Below are positions 7,943 to 18,254 of a DNA stretch of 64,000 nucleotides, piece after piece. Location of the stretch: assembly GCF_003967195.1 (NCBI RefSeq), contig NZ_AP018725.1, positions 186,001-250,000 of the forward strand, read 5' to 3'. How positions within the stretch are numbered: the first letter of the stretch is position 1; every line of letters starts with the position of its first letter. The position numbers were made by a program, and so were the translations under genes. Origin of the DNA: Sulfuriflexus mobilis (GTDB lineage Bacteria > Pseudomonadota > Gammaproteobacteria > AKS1). A model generated the notes under the pieces. The model saw only the letters and a program-made list of their open reading frames with translations. It had not been told where the DNA came from and ran no database searches.

Positions 7943-8854
7943 TCAGGCCGTTTCTTCTCGTTGCTCGCCAGGCAAGTCGAGGCCGGGCATGACCTCGAGC
8001 AGGGCATCCACGCTTTGTGGGCGCAGCAGTGGGTCAACTTCCATTGACCAGTCGATGGCCTTGAGCAATTGCGGGGAATAATGTTTGCGAAAAAGTTCGG
8101 CGGCCGGTTTCATTGTGTCGTGTTCATGTCGATCCACAGCGGCTAGTGGCGGGCGGTGATCGATACAGTTACGCATGGTTGCACCGAGGGCATAGATATC
8201 GCTCCACGGTCCGACATAGCCACGGTTGGTATATTGCTCAATGGGTGAGAAGCCGGGCGTCACGACCTGGGTCGGCTGGTCGCTGCGTGTCTGCATGATA
8301 GGGTGCACTGCACCGAAATCGAGTAGTAGCGGGCTGCCGCCAGGGCGCAGGTGAATATTGCCGGGCTTGATATCCAGATGCAGGAAACCCGAGGCGTGAA
8401 TGTTCTTCAGGCCATCGAGCAGGGGCGGAAACACGGTAAGCAAAAATTGTTCGCTGAGAAAACCCTTATGCTTCTTTATATAGCTGTGCAGGTTATGGCC
8501 CTGTTCGAATTGCATGACCATATAGACCGTACCGTTGGCACTGAAGAAGTTGATGACGTTGACGATATTCGGGTGTTTTAGGCCGGCCAGGGCATTGGCC
8601 TCCTGGAGAAACAACTTGCGGCCATGTACGAAATGTTCGATAGTTTCTTCGCTATGAGCGACCACGCGCATTTCAGTATCGCGCTGGGCGAGGCGGGCGG
8701 GGATGTACTCCTTGAGCACAATACGCCTGCCATCGCTGACATCACTGGCGAGATAAACATAACTGAAGCCGCCACGACTCAGCGTCTTGGTGATGACATA
8801 GTCATCAATGCGGGTGCCATCGGGCAGGCTTGTTGGTGGTGTCTTCATGGGCAA
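7943..8854 (-). CDS. Ser/Thr protein kinase
   Basis: The 303-residue cytoplasmic kinase has a glycine loop (LSRGGFSYVYLA), an ATP lysine in VLKEY, the catalytic loop HLDIKPGNI (HLD in place of HRD, Asp and Asn kept) and the metal motif LDFGA. No membrane segment or sensor domain is visible, so signal input is unclear. The start may be at 8854 or at the second Met (8848). It pairs with the PP2C gene downstream. Such pairs often work with FHA-domain or secretion systems, but no such genes are in this window. Confidence 0.88.
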   Translation of the reverse strand: MPMKTPPTSLPDGTRIDDYVITKTLSRGGFSYVYLASDVSDGRRIVLKEYIPARLAQRDTEMRVVAHSEETIEHFVHGRKLFLQEANALAGLKHPNIVNVINFFSANGTVYMVMQFEQGHNLHSYIKKHKGFLSEQFLLTVFPPLLDGLKNIHASGFLHLDIKPGNIHLRPGGSPLLLDFGAVHPIMQTRSDQPTQVVTPGFSPIEQYTNRGYVGPWSDIYALGATMRNCIDHRPPLAAVDRHEHDTMKPAAELFRKHYSPQLLKAIDWSMEVDPLLRPQSVDALLEVMPGLDLPGEQREETA

Positions 8855-8957
8855 GTAGTCTAGTATTCGTCTACACGGTAAAGCCTAGCACAAGACCCCG
8901 GCCGGCGAAGCCTGACGGGGTCACATCTTTAAGCTGAATAACAGAAAAAGGGTTTTT

Positions 8958-9824
8958 ATGATCCGTAGTATGACGGCCTTTGCCCGTTGCGACCGCAATA
9001 CCGAGTGGGGCACCTTGAGTTGGGAAGTGCGGTCCGTTAACCATCGCTACCTCGAGCCGAGCCTGCGTATGCCGGAGGAAATCCGGCCGATCGAGTCCAA
9101 ATTGCGTGAACATCTGGCAAAGCGCCTGGGACGAGGCAAGGTCGAGTGTAACCTGCGTTTCCAGGCGGGTGGTGAGGGAAAGGCCGGCCTGGATATCAAT
9201 GTCGAGCTGGCCCAACAGGTCGTCGATGCCAGTCGCGAGATCGACCACCTGCTATATAACTCGGCGGCGATCAATGCCATGGATATCCTGCGTTGGCCGG
9301 GGATACTCGATAGTGGCCGTGCCGATTGGGAGGCCCTGCGCGGGCAGGCCCTCGACTTATTCAACGAGGCCCTCGACGAACTGGTTGCTACCCGTGAGCG
9401 TGAGGGTGCGCGTTTGCGTGAGATGATCCTCGAGCGTCTTGAGGGCATGGGCAGGCATGTCACCGAGGTGCGTGCGCAGATCCCGGTGATCATTGTTGCC
9501 CAGCGCGAGAAGATCCTCGAGCGCCTGAGCGAGCTGGACGTGAAACTCGACGAGGGCCGTCTTGAGCAGGAGGCCGCACTGCTGGTGAGTAAGATGGACG
9601 TCGATGAGGAAATGGACCGTTTGGCCACGCATATCGATGAGGTCAGGCGCAACCTTGATGCGGACAAGCCGGTCGGCCGCCGCCTCGACTTCCTTATGCA
9701 GGAGATGAACCGTGAGGCGAACACGCTCGGCTCGAAGTCGATCAGCATCGACACGACCCGTGCCTCGGTCGACCTGAAGGTGCTCATTGAGCAGATGCGT
9801 GAGCAAATCCAGAATATCGAATAA
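8958..9824 (+). CDS. yicC: YicC-family endoribonuclease
   Basis: The 288-residue protein begins MIRSMTAFARCDRN and continues WEVRSVNHRYLEPSLRMPEE, the YicC N-terminal signature. It ends with the DUF1732 segment GRRLDFLMQEMNREANTLGSK. YicC proteins are RNA endonucleases linked to small-RNA turnover and stationary-phase survival. Next to gmk and rpoZ is its usual place. The middle region is a charged helical segment. Confidence 0.92.
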   Translation: MIRSMTAFARCDRNTEWGTLSWEVRSVNHRYLEPSLRMPEEIRPIESKLREHLAKRLGRGKVECNLRFQAGGEGKAGLDINVELAQQVVDASREIDHLLYNSAAINAMDILRWPGILDSGRADWEALRGQALDLFNEALDELVATREREGARLREMILERLEGMGRHVTEVRAQIPVIIVAQREKILERLSELDVKLDEGRLEQEAALLVSKMDVDEEMDRLATHIDEVRRNLDADKPVGRRLDFLMQEMNREANTLGSKSISIDTTRASVDLKVLIEQMREQIQNIE

Positions 9825-9841
9825 ACCGGAACGGATCAGAC

Positions 9842-10453
9842 ATGTTTGCCACTCTATATATCATCGCCGCGCCCTCCGGGGCCGGAAAAACCAGCCTGGT
9901 CAAGGCCCTGGTCGGACGGGATAACCGGGTTATGGTGTCGGTGTCGCACACGACCCGCGCGCCACGTGAGGGCGAGGTCGATGGCGGGGACTACAATTTC
10001 ACCACACCGGAGACCTTCCGGCAGATGGTTGAGGCCGGCCAGTTCCTTGAGCACGCCCAGGTATTTGATAATTTTTACGGTACCTCGCGTGAGTGGGTTG
10101 AACAGCGCCTCGCCGAGGGCACGGATGTGATCCTCGAGATCGACTGGCAGGGTGCCCGCCTGGTGCGCGAGGCCTTTGCCGAGGCGGTCGGTATCTTCAT
10201 CCTGCCGCCTTCGCGTCAGGCGCTGGAGGCGCGCCTGCGTGGCCGTGGCCAGGACAGCAAGGAGATCATCGCCCGCCGTATGCGCGATGCGATCAGCGAG
10301 ATCTCACACTATGACGAATTTGATTACCTGATTGTGAATGATGATTTCGACACCGCGCTGGGGGAGCTGGCCAGCGTGATCCTGGCCCGCCGCCAGCGTC
10401 TGGAGGTACAGAAATCCGTCCATCAGGCCATGATCACCGATTTACTGGCGTGA
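9842..10453 (+). CDS. gmk: Guanylate kinase
   Basis: The 203-residue protein has the P-loop APSGAGKTSL at residues 9-18, then VSHTTRAPREGEVDGGDYNF, the GMP-binding region, and EIDWQGARLVR. It converts GMP or dGMP with ATP to the diphosphate. It lies 17 bases after yicC and upstream of rpoZ and spoT, linking guanine nucleotide synthesis with (p)ppGpp control. Confidence 0.95.
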   Translation: MFATLYIIAAPSGAGKTSLVKALVGRDNRVMVSVSHTTRAPREGEVDGGDYNFTTPETFRQMVEAGQFLEHAQVFDNFYGTSREWVEQRLAEGTDVILEIDWQGARLVREAFAEAVGIFILPPSRQALEARLRGRGQDSKEIIARRMRDAISEISHYDEFDYLIVNDDFDTALGELASVILARRQRLEVQKSVHQAMITDLLA

Positions 10454-10460
10454 AGGGCGT

Positions 10461-10512
10461 GTTTTCAGTACAATCTGCCGCCCGCCACCTGAAAACTGGT
10501 GAAAAATTGTAC
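10461..10512 (+). promoter_or_regulatory. Interleaved inverted repeats in the gmk-rpoZ gap
   Basis: Two inverted repeats overlap in the order A, B, A', B'. Arm A is GTTTTCAG (10461-10468) with CTGAAAAC (10489-10496). Arm B is GTACAAT (10468-10474) with ATTGTAC (10506-10512). In RNA the two stems could be alternatives or form a pseudoknot just ahead of the rpoZ ribosome site. Function is inferred only. Confidence 0.3.
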
Positions 10513-10529
10513 AGCCCGGAGATGAGCAA

Positions 10530-10820
10530 ATGGCACGTGTAACCGTTGAAGATTGTCTGGATAACGTTGATAACCGTTTCGACCTCGTACTCGTTGCGAC
10601 CCGTCGTGCGCGTCAGTTGGTCAACGGCAAGGAGCCATTGGTTGAATGGGAAGGTGATAAGCCGACCGTCGTTGCCCTGCGCGAAATCGCCGAGGGCCTG
10701 ATCACCACCAAGATCATGGATGATATCGAAACCCGGGCCCGTGTCGCCGCTGCCGAGGCCGCTGCGATGGAAGTCGATATGTCAGCCATTGGTGATGATA
10801 TCGCGCCACTGGCCGAGTAA
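10530..10820 (+). CDS. rpoZ: RNA polymerase omega subunit
   Basis: The 96-residue protein begins [20 protein letters not shown] and continues with [30 protein letters not shown], the omega signature. Omega helps assemble RNA polymerase and forms one ppGpp-binding site with beta prime. A GGAG ribosome site lies eight bases upstream. It precedes spoT, as in many gammaproteobacteria. Confidence 0.96.
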   Translation: MARVTVEDCLDNVDNRFDLVLVATRRARQLVNGKEPLVEWEGDKPTVVALREIAEGLITTKIMDDIETRARVAAAEAAAMEVDMSAIGDDIAPLAE

Positions 10821-10894
10821 GTTCCCCGCTTTACACGCCACGCCTCGCACCACACAATAGTTTCCTGGACATGGAAATGAATCAGGAGGCGTCG

Positions 10895-13009
10895 GTGTTT
10901 CTAATCAGTGATCTGTGTGATCTGCTCGAAGAATACCTCGAGCAGGATCAGGTCCGTGAAATCTACCGAGCCTACCTGTTTGGCGCCGAGGCGCACGAGG
11001 GCCAGCACCGTATGTCCGGTGAGCCCTATATCTATCATCCCATCGAAGTGGCGCGCATTCTCGCAGATATGCGTATGGATCCGCAGACCATCATTGCCGC
11101 CTTGCTGCATGATGTCATCGAAGATACCCCGGCCGTTAAGGAACAATTGAGTTCCGAGTTTGGTGAAGAGGTTGCCGAACTCGTCGATGGTGTCAGCAAG
11201 CTGACCCAGATCCAGTTTGAGAGTAAGGCCGAACAGCAGGCCGAAAATCTGCGCAAGATGATGCTGGCCATGACGCGTGATATCCGTGTCATTCTCGTCA
11301 AGCTCGCAGACCGCCTGCACAACATGCGTACCCTCGGCGTCATGAAGCCAGAGAAAAAGCGCCGCATTGCCCGCGAGACCCTCGACATTTATGTACCCAT
11401 CGCTGCACGCCTGGGTATGAACACGATCCGAATCGAACTCGAAGATCTGTGCTTCAAGTCCATATACCCTATGCGCTACAAGGTGCTGGATAATGCATTA
11501 AAGCGTGCCCGAGGTAACCGTAAGGAGCTGGTCAGCAAGATCGAAACCTCGATTAAACACCGTCTGCATCAGGAAGGTTTTGAGGGTGAAGTGATCGGGC
11601 GTGAAAAACACCTGTTTAGTATTTATCAAAAGATCCGCAACAAGGTGCAAACCTTTTCCGAGGTCTTTGATGTTTATGCCTTCCGTATCATTGTCGATAA
11701 CGTTGATGCCTGTTACCGCGTGCTCGGTATTGTGCACAATCTGTATAAACCGGTGCCGGGCAAGTTCAAGGACTATATCGCCATCCCCAAGGCCAATGGT
11801 TACCAGTCCCTGCACACAGTCCTGTTCGGACCCTACGGTGTGCCGATAGAGGTACAGATTCGCACCCGTGAGATGCATACCGTGGCCGAGGGTGGTATTG
11901 CCGCACACTGGCGTTATAAAACCGGCGAGGCAGCAGGTTCTACTGATCATGTGCGTGCCCGTGAGTGGTTGCGCAATGTCCTGGAAATGCAAAAGAGCGC
12001 CGGTGATTCACTTGAGTTTATCGAAAATATTAAAATTGATTTGTTCCCTGATGAGGTCTATGTCTTCACCCCACAAGGTTCGATCATGGAAATGCCACGC
12101 GGTGCGACAGCCGTCGATTTTGCCTATGCCGTGCATACCGATATCGGCAACTCCTGTGTTGCGGTGAAGATCGATCGACGCCTGGCACCATTACGCACGC
12201 CGCTGTTCAATGGTCAGCATGTCGAGATCATTACCGCACCGAATGCCAAACCGAATCCGGCCTGGTTGAACTTTGTCATCACCGCCAAGGCGCGCTCAAA
12301 CATTCGTCACTTCCTGAAAAACATGCAACAGGATGAGGCTGAGCAACTGGGCCTGCGCCTGCTCGACAAGGCATTGTCCGTTTATGGTGTGTCGTTTGAC
12401 GAGGTACAAGAACGACGTGTCAGCCGGTTGTTAAACCAGTATGGTTTTGAAACCCCGGAACAACTGCTCGTCGATATCGGCCTGGGTGGCCGTATGGCAC
12501 AGCTGGTGGCACGTGCCCTGATGCCAGACGAAGAGGGCAAACTCGAGAGTGTCGCCGGCGAACCGCATTCACAGGCACTGGTGATTAAAGGCACGGAGGG
12601 CATGTTGGTGAACTATGCCAAGTGTTGTCACCCGATCCCCGGTGATCCGATTATGGGATTTTTAAGTGCCGGTCGCGGCATTGTTATTCATACCAGTAAT
12701 TGCAGTAACGTCGCCGACTTCCGCAAGCACCCTGAGAAATGGATCGATGTGCAGTGGGAAGATGAGATTGAAGGTGAGTTTCCGGTTGGTCTGCGTGTTG
12801 ATGTTTCCAATCAGCGCGGTGTACTGGCGATGATCGCTGCGGCCGTTGCCGACATGGGCGCGAATATTGAGAACGTGGTCATGGACGAGCGTGAAGGCAA
12901 GTTTGTTACTATGGCCTTTACTCTGACGGTGCGCAACCGCACTCACCTCGCGCAGATTATGCGTCACCTGCGCAGTAGCAAGCAAGTTCATAAGCTAATC
13001 CGTAGCTAA
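10895..13009 (+). CDS. spoT: Bifunctional (p)ppGpp synthase/hydrolase SpoT
   Basis: I place the start at GTG 10895, preceded by AGGAGG five bases away. From there the protein aligns with the known SpoT N terminus ([14 protein letters not shown], like E. coli YLFESLNQLIQTYL) and is 704 residues. An in-frame ATG at 10871 has no such site. Domains are an HD hydrolase with HDVIEDT near residue 71, a synthetase with [19 protein letters not shown] near residue 290, a TGS domain ([10 protein letters not shown]), a CCHPIPGD region and a C-terminal ACT domain. It makes and degrades the stringent alarmone. It lies in the gmk-rpoZ-spoT-ridA-recG run. Confidence 0.94.
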   Translation: MFLISDLCDLLEEYLEQDQVREIYRAYLFGAEAHEGQHRMSGEPYIYHPIEVARILADMRMDPQTIIAALLHDVIEDTPAVKEQLSSEFGEEVAELVDGVSKLTQIQFESKAEQQAENLRKMMLAMTRDIRVILVKLADRLHNMRTLGVMKPEKKRRIARETLDIYVPIAARLGMNTIRIELEDLCFKSIYPMRYKVLDNALKRARGNRKELVSKIETSIKHRLHQEGFEGEVIGREKHLFSIYQKIRNKVQTFSEVFDVYAFRIIVDNVDACYRVLGIVHNLYKPVPGKFKDYIAIPKANGYQSLHTVLFGPYGVPIEVQIRTREMHTVAEGGIAAHWRYKTGEAAGSTDHVRAREWLRNVLEMQKSAGDSLEFIENIKIDLFPDEVYVFTPQGSIMEMPRGATAVDFAYAVHTDIGNSCVAVKIDRRLAPLRTPLFNGQHVEIITAPNAKPNPAWLNFVITAKARSNIRHFLKNMQQDEAEQLGLRLLDKALSVYGVSFDEVQERRVSRLLNQYGFETPEQLLVDIGLGGRMAQLVARALMPDEEGKLESVAGEPHSQALVIKGTEGMLVNYAKCCHPIPGDPIMGFLSAGRGIVIHTSNCSNVADFRKHPEKWIDVQWEDEIEGEFPVGLRVDVSNQRGVLAMIAAAVADMGANIENVVMDEREGKFVTMAFTLTVRNRTHLAQIMRHLRSSKQVHKLIRS

Positions 13010-13028
13010 ATGTTTCAAGGGGAAGACA

Positions 13029-13412
13029 ATGGCACGAGAAATTATTTCAACTGATAAGGCCCCGCAGGCCATCGGTACTTATTCACAGGCAGTTAAAGTG
13101 GATAACACGGTTTATCTATCCGGGCAGATCCCGCTGCTGCCGGAAACCATGCAACTGGTCGAGGGTGATATAGAAGCTCAGATTGTACAGGTGTTTGAAA
13201 ACCTCAAGGCCGTTGCGGCGGCGGCAGGTGCTGATTTTTCTCATGTCGTTAAGCTGAATGTATTTTTAACTGACCTGGCGAATTTCCCTGTCGTCAATGA
13301 AGTCATGGCACGTTATTTCCATGAACCTTATCCGGCGCGTGCGGCGATCGGAGTGGCGGCCCTGCCCAAGGCCGCCGAGGTGGAAATGGATGCCGTGCTG
13401 GCTATTGATTGA
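13029..13412 (+). CDS. ridA: RidA-family enamine/imine deaminase
   Basis: The 127-residue protein has the RidA features [19 protein letters not shown] near residue 19 and [23 protein letters not shown] at the end, with the conserved Arg in PARAAI. It hydrolyses reactive enamine intermediates made by PLP enzymes. It lies 20 bases after spoT with a GGGGA ribosome site, and ahead of recG, its usual neighbour. Confidence 0.94.
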   Translation: MAREIISTDKAPQAIGTYSQAVKVDNTVYLSGQIPLLPETMQLVEGDIEAQIVQVFENLKAVAAAAGADFSHVVKLNVFLTDLANFPVVNEVMARYFHEPYPARAAIGVAALPKAAEVEMDAVLAID

Positions 13413-13439
13413 TCGGCCGATTATATTTTTTCATTCTGA

Positions 13440-15515
13440 ATGAGTAACGATCCGGCCAGCCTGTCTGTCACCTGCCTCAAGGGGGTTGGTCCCAAGGTAG
13501 CAGAGAAGCTGGCCAGGCTGGGCCTGCATACCGTTCAGGATATCCTGTTTCATCTGCCGTTGCGTTATGAAGACCGCACCCGCGTCGTGCCGATAGGCAG
13601 TCTGCGTCCAGGTGATGCAGCAGTGGTGCAGGGTGAGGTTCAGCTTACCGAGGTCAAGTTTGGTAAGCGGCGTAGCCTGTTATCACGTATCAGTGATGGC
13701 ACCGGTTCGCTGACCATTCGCCTGTTTCATTTCAATGCCGCGCAAAAGGCCTCACTTGAACGCGGTGCGAGTGTGCGTTGTTATGGGGAGGCGCGGCGTG
13801 GTACCTCGACACTTGAATTGATCCACCCGGAATACCGCCTGATACAGGCCGAAGAGTCACCAGAAGTGGCAAGCAGTCTTACCGCGGTCTATCCGACGAC
13901 GGAGGGTGTACATCAACTGAAATTGCGCGACCTGAGTGAACAGGCCATGTCGCATATTGGCGGGTTACGCGAGTGGCTGCCGGCCGAACTACTTGCATCG
14001 CTGGGCATGCCGACCCTGGGCGAGGCGCTGCGCACCCTGCACCGACCCACACCGGATGTGTCTTTAAGCGGCCTGAGCGAAGGTGAACACCCGGCACAGC
14101 AACGCCTGGCCTTTGAAGAATTGCTCGCCCAGCACCTGAGCATGCGCCAGTTGCGTGAACGCATGCAGGCACACCAGGCACCGGCATTGCGAAATAACGG
14201 TGAGCTCAACAATCAGTTTCTGCAGCAATTGCCCTTTGAGCTCACGATTGCACAGCAGCGCGTGATCAAAGAGTGTTTGCAGGATCTATCTCGCGCCGTG
14301 CCCATGCAACGCCTGGTGCAGGGCGATGTCGGTTCTGGCAAGACCGCGGTGGCGGCCTGCGCGGCCCTGCATGCCGTTGAGTCAGGATATCAGGTTGTGG
14401 TGATGGCGCCGACCGAGTTGCTGGCCGAACAACACCATAAAAATTTTTACGACTGGTTGGCGCCGCTGGGGATCAAGGTCGCCTGGCTGACCGGCAGTCT
14501 GAAGGCCGCCGAACGGCGCGAACAGATGGCCGTGATCAGCGGCGGGCAGGCCCAAGTCGTGGTCGGCACACATGCCCTGTTTCAGGCCGAGGTCGAGTTT
14601 GATCGTCTTGGACTCGTTATTATTGATGAGCAACATCGCTTTGGTGTGCATCAGCGTCTGGCCCTGCGCGAGAAGGGTCGTGGTGAAGACGGTCACCCGC
14701 ATCAGTTGATCATGACCGCGACACCGATCCCCCGCACCCTTGCCATGACCTTCTATGCCGACCTTGATTGCTCGGTGATCGATGAGCTGCCACCGGGGCG
14801 TACCCCGGTGACTACTGTCGTGATCCCCGACAGCCGCCGCGCCGATATCGTGCAACGCGTCGAGCAGGCCTGCGCCAGTGGTCGGCAGGTGTACTGGGTG
14901 TGTACCCTGATCGAGGAGTCCGAGGCCTTGCAGTGCGAGGCCGCCGAGGATACCGCGCAGGCCCTGGCGGCGGCCCTGCCGCAGCTTCATGTCGGGCTGG
15001 TGCACGGGCGCATGAAGGCCGCGGACAAGGAGGCCATGATGCGTGCCTTTAAGGCCGGCGAGATTGATTTACTGGTGGCGACGACCGTGATCGAGGTCGG
15101 GGTCGATGTGCCGAATGCGAGCCTGATGGTGATAGAAAATGCTGAACGGCTGGGGCTGGCACAATTGCACCAGTTACGCGGCCGGGTCGGGCGGGGCGCG
15201 CACGAGAGCAATTGTGTGTTGTTGTATCGTGCGCCGCTTGGCCAGCGGGCCCGTGAGCGCCTCGCGGTGATGCGCGAGACCACCGATGGTTTCGAGATCG
15301 CCCGCCATGACCTGGAACAGCGTGGCCCGGGTGAAGTACTCGGCACGCGCCAGACCGGCCTGGCGATGTTACGCATTGCCGATCTGGTGCGTGACCAGGC
15401 CTTGCTGCCGGCGGTGGAGCAGGCCGCCCGCCAACTCATGCAGGATTATCCCGGCCACGTGGACCCGCTGGTGCGGCGCTGGATAGGTGAGGCGACCCGT
15501 TATGCCGACGTCTGA
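13440..15515 (+). CDS. recG: ATP-dependent DNA helicase RecG
   Basis: The 691-residue protein has an N-terminal wedge/OB domain (VTCLKGVGPKVAEKLARLGLHT), Walker A GDVGSGKTAVA near residue 293, the DEQH box VIIDEQHRFGVHQR near residue 397, TATPIPRT and the C-terminal helicase motif RGRVGRG. RecG remodels stalled forks and Holliday junctions. The ATG at 13440 lacks a clear ribosome site (AT-rich leader), so coupling to ridA is possible. Confidence 0.95.
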   Translation: MSNDPASLSVTCLKGVGPKVAEKLARLGLHTVQDILFHLPLRYEDRTRVVPIGSLRPGDAAVVQGEVQLTEVKFGKRRSLLSRISDGTGSLTIRLFHFNAAQKASLERGASVRCYGEARRGTSTLELIHPEYRLIQAEESPEVASSLTAVYPTTEGVHQLKLRDLSEQAMSHIGGLREWLPAELLASLGMPTLGEALRTLHRPTPDVSLSGLSEGEHPAQQRLAFEELLAQHLSMRQLRERMQAHQAPALRNNGELNNQFLQQLPFELTIAQQRVIKECLQDLSRAVPMQRLVQGDVGSGKTAVAACAALHAVESGYQVVVMAPTELLAEQHHKNFYDWLAPLGIKVAWLTGSLKAAERREQMAVISGGQAQVVVGTHALFQAEVEFDRLGLVIIDEQHRFGVHQRLALREKGRGEDGHPHQLIMTATPIPRTLAMTFYADLDCSVIDELPPGRTPVTTVVIPDSRRADIVQRVEQACASGRQVYWVCTLIEESEALQCEAAEDTAQALAAALPQLHVGLVHGRMKAADKEAMMRAFKAGEIDLLVATTVIEVGVDVPNASLMVIENAERLGLAQLHQLRGRVGRGAHESNCVLLYRAPLGQRARERLAVMRETTDGFEIARHDLEQRGPGEVLGTRQTGLAMLRIADLVRDQALLPAVEQAARQLMQDYPGHVDPLVRRWIGEATRYADV

Positions 15516-15553
15516 GACATGTCTGTATAACAGCCATCGTGGTAAGGTTTGTT

Positions 15554-16105
15554 ATGCATCATCGTGAACCCGTCTGGCGCCGCTCGCGCCGCCTGTTACG
15601 CAGTCAGGTGCCGACCGGCTGGTGGGAATGGTTGCTCGACCCCGCCTCGCTGACCCGACGTCTGCAACGTGCCTGTGAGGGCTGTTTCAGTGTTGAGGTG
15701 ATCCGCCAGGGGTGGGACAAGCCACTACATAACGAGGCGCGTGCGATGGGTCTGCTGGAGAGCCGCCGGGCATTGATACGTGAGGTCTATCTACACTGTG
15801 ATGGCAAACCCTGGGTGTTCGCCCGCACTGTGATCCCGGATACCACCCTCACCGGTCGGGAGCGACGACTCATGCACCTGGGCAACAAACCACTCGGTGC
15901 GGTGTTGTTCGCCGCCCCCGACATGCAGCGTGGCGAGGTCGAATTGGCCTGTATTCACCCCGGCCAGCGTTTGTTCCGTGTGGCCACACAGCGGCAAAGA
16001 CAAAAGCCAGCGGCGATTTGGGGGCGCCGTTCGGTATTCCGCCTGCATGACAAACCCTTGCTGGTCAGCGAGATCTTTTTGCCAGGCACCCCAAAACACA
16101 CCTAG
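15554..16105 (+). CDS. ubiC: Chorismate lyase UbiC
   Basis: The protein has about 183 residues from ATG 15554, which has TAAGG six bases upstream; an in-frame GTG lies 15 bases earlier. Signatures are [10 protein letters not shown] at the start, [20 protein letters not shown] near residue 60, [10 protein letters not shown] near residue 85 and FLHGxxPLxxxLF-like [12 protein letters not shown]. UbiC converts chorismate to 4-hydroxybenzoate and pyruvate, the first step of ubiquinone synthesis. ubiA follows on the same strand. Confidence 0.88.
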   Translation: MHHREPVWRRSRRLLRSQVPTGWWEWLLDPASLTRRLQRACEGCFSVEVIRQGWDKPLHNEARAMGLLESRRALIREVYLHCDGKPWVFARTVIPDTTLTGRERRLMHLGNKPLGAVLFAAPDMQRGEVELACIHPGQRLFRVATQRQRQKPAAIWGRRSVFRLHDKPLLVSEIFLPGTPKHT

Positions 16106-16164
16106 GTGCGTCGCGGCATGTTAAATGCTGGCACCATCACGGCGGCTTGGCGATAATAGCCGTA

Positions 16165-17079
16165 ATGCAAAACCCGCTAAGAAGATTACACGCCCTATAC
16201 GTCGAGTCCGTGCCTGCCACCTTGCGTCACCGCCTGCGGCAATATGCCTTGTTGATGCGACTCGATAAGCCGATCGGCATTCTCCTGTTACTCTGGCCGA
16301 CCCTGTGGGCACTGTGGATCGCCGCTGAGGGTGAGCCGTCCATTGATGTGTTTATCGTCTTCAGCCTGGGTGTGTTGCTGATGCGCTCGGCCGGTTGCGT
16401 CATTAACGACTACGCCGATCGTAAGATCGACCCACACGTGGTGCGTACGCAAGGACGGCCCATGGCCACCGGGGACGTCAGCCCACGTGAGGCCCGGTGG
16501 CTATTTGTCGGCCTGTGCCTGAGCGCCTTCGCGCTGGTGTTGTTCATGAATGCCCTGACGATCCAACTGTCCATCATCGGTGCGCTACTGGCCTTTATCT
16601 ATCCGTATACCAAGCGTTACACCTATCTGCCACAGGTATTTCTCGGCCTGGCCTTTGGCTGGGCCGTGCCAATGGTGTTTGCGGCGCAGACCGGCGGGGT
16701 GCCGCAGCTGGCCTGGTTGTTGCTCACGGGCACCGTGTTGTGGGCAACGGCCTATGACACCATGTATGCCATGGTCGATAGAGACGATGATATCCGCATT
16801 GGGGTGAAATCCTCCGCGATCCTCTTCGGTGAGGCGGATCGGCTCATTATCGGCCTTATCCAGGCCTTGTTGATCCTGGTCTTGCTGTTGGTCGGGCGGC
16901 AGGCGGAAATGGGGGGCTATTATTACCTCGGTGTCCTGGTCGCCTTGGGTCTGAGTGCCTATCAACAGGTTTTAATCCATGATCGGCAGCCCAAGGCCTG
17001 TTTTCGTGCCTTTTTGAATAATAACTGGCTGGGTATGGCCGTGTTTGCAGGGATTTTACTGGATTACTGGCTAAGGTAA
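16165..17079 (+). CDS. ubiA: 4-hydroxybenzoate octaprenyltransferase UbiA
   Basis: This polytopic membrane protein has about 304 residues and [21 protein letters not shown] near residue 30. The first Asp-rich motif is [12 protein letters not shown] near residue 75, and the second is [18 protein letters not shown] near residue 196. Both bind the prenyl diphosphate through magnesium. It attaches the polyprenyl tail to 4-hydroxybenzoate in the inner membrane. An upstream TTG at 16147 is possible as start. Product of ubiC is its substrate. Confidence 0.94.
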   Translation: MQNPLRRLHALYVESVPATLRHRLRQYALLMRLDKPIGILLLLWPTLWALWIAAEGEPSIDVFIVFSLGVLLMRSAGCVINDYADRKIDPHVVRTQGRPMATGDVSPREARWLFVGLCLSAFALVLFMNALTIQLSIIGALLAFIYPYTKRYTYLPQVFLGLAFGWAVPMVFAAQTGGVPQLAWLLLTGTVLWATAYDTMYAMVDRDDDIRIGVKSSAILFGEADRLIIGLIQALLILVLLLVGRQAEMGGYYYLGVLVALGLSAYQQVLIHDRQPKACFRAFLNNNWLGMAVFAGILLDYWLR

Positions 17080-17261
17080 GGCCGGGGCTTTGTAGGCCAA
17101 ATCTTGCCGTTCTCATCTATATTATTGCATTGACAACAGTGATTTGCTGTGTGAATCTTAGAAACTACATGAGTAATATGCTGTTAACTCATGGAAGATT
17201 AAAGATTAATCCGGACGATTAGGCTAACGTTGGCCTTCAATCGAGACTACATGGGTCGAAA

Positions 17262-18251
17262 TTGACCATCGCCGAGGACAGCACTCTGTTTGCCTTACTA
17301 AAACGAAAGCCTCAGGGCAGGGGTTTGACGGCTGTCAGCCTGGACGCCGAGGGTATTGCTATTGCCCGGGTTCAGCGCGAGGAGGCTCACCGGCCACGGC
17401 TCGATGTTTGTCGTTACCTGCCAACGGAGCCCGGTGCCGATACCGCCACGGTACTGGAGGGGCTGGTGAGTGAGCTGGGTCTTGAACAGGGCCGGGGTGT
17501 GATCGTCATGCAGCCGGATTCTCATTCGCTGTTATTGATCGAGGCCCCGGATGTGCAACCGGCCGAACTCAAGGCCGCCGTGCGCTGGCGTATCAAGGAC
17601 CTCATCGACTTTCATATTGATGATGCCGTCATTGATGTTTTCGAGATCCCGGAGCAGGGTGTGGCCCCGGGCAAGGCGCGCCTGATGTATGCGGTCGCGG
17701 CCAGGTCATCCTTGATCCAGGAACAGGTAGGCATCCTCGACAAGTCCTCGCTGGCGCTGGAAATTATCGATATCCCTGAACTGGCGATTCGCAACATCGC
17801 CGCCCTGCTTGATGAAGACGTGCGTGGCGTGGCCCTGCTTTATTTTGGGCAACGCAGCGGCCTGATCACCCTGACTCGCCAGGGCTCGCTATACCTGTCA
17901 CGGAATATCGATATCGGTTTGCAACAGATGGTGGCCGCGGGTAGTCACGATGGCGAATTGCACCCGCAAACACGGCAGGCCCTGGAGCGCATTGTTCTCG
18001 AGGTGCAGCGCTCCCTGGATTACTATGAGAGCCATTTTTCACAACCCCCGATCAGCAGCCTGATACTGGCGCCCCTGGAGCAGGATATCCCAGGGGTGAT
18101 CCCCTATCTGTCGGCCAATCTCGGCATGGCGGTAAGTATGCTCGATTTGAACAGTATCTTTGATATGGACGATACGATTGACGTGGCGACCCAGGCACGT
18201 TGCCTGACAGCCATCGGTGCGGCCTTGCGTCTGGAACAAAAGGCCCTGTAG
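17262..18251 (+). CDS. mshI: MSHA pilus assembly protein MshI (PilM-like)
   Basis: The protein of 329 residues begins at TTG 17262, because the preceding ATG frame is closed after four codons. It shows actin-like ATPase fold features of PilM/MshI: VSLDAEGIAIARV near residue 26, AVRWRIKDLIDF, DIPELAIRNIAAL and a late SSLILAPLEQ. It is cytoplasmic, with no membrane segment. It should form the inner platform with the PilN-like and PilO-like proteins encoded next. It is the first gene of a seven-gene unit running to mshN. Confidence 0.78.
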   Translation: MTIAEDSTLFALLKRKPQGRGLTAVSLDAEGIAIARVQREEAHRPRLDVCRYLPTEPGADTATVLEGLVSELGLEQGRGVIVMQPDSHSLLLIEAPDVQPAELKAAVRWRIKDLIDFHIDDAVIDVFEIPEQGVAPGKARLMYAVAARSSLIQEQVGILDKSSLALEIIDIPELAIRNIAALLDEDVRGVALLYFGQRSGLITLTRQGSLYLSRNIDIGLQQMVAAGSHDGELHPQTRQALERIVLEVQRSLDYYESHFSQPPISSLILAPLEQDIPGVIPYLSANLGMAVSMLDLNSIFDMDDTIDVATQARCLTAIGAALRLEQKAL

Positions 18252-18254
18252 CAA

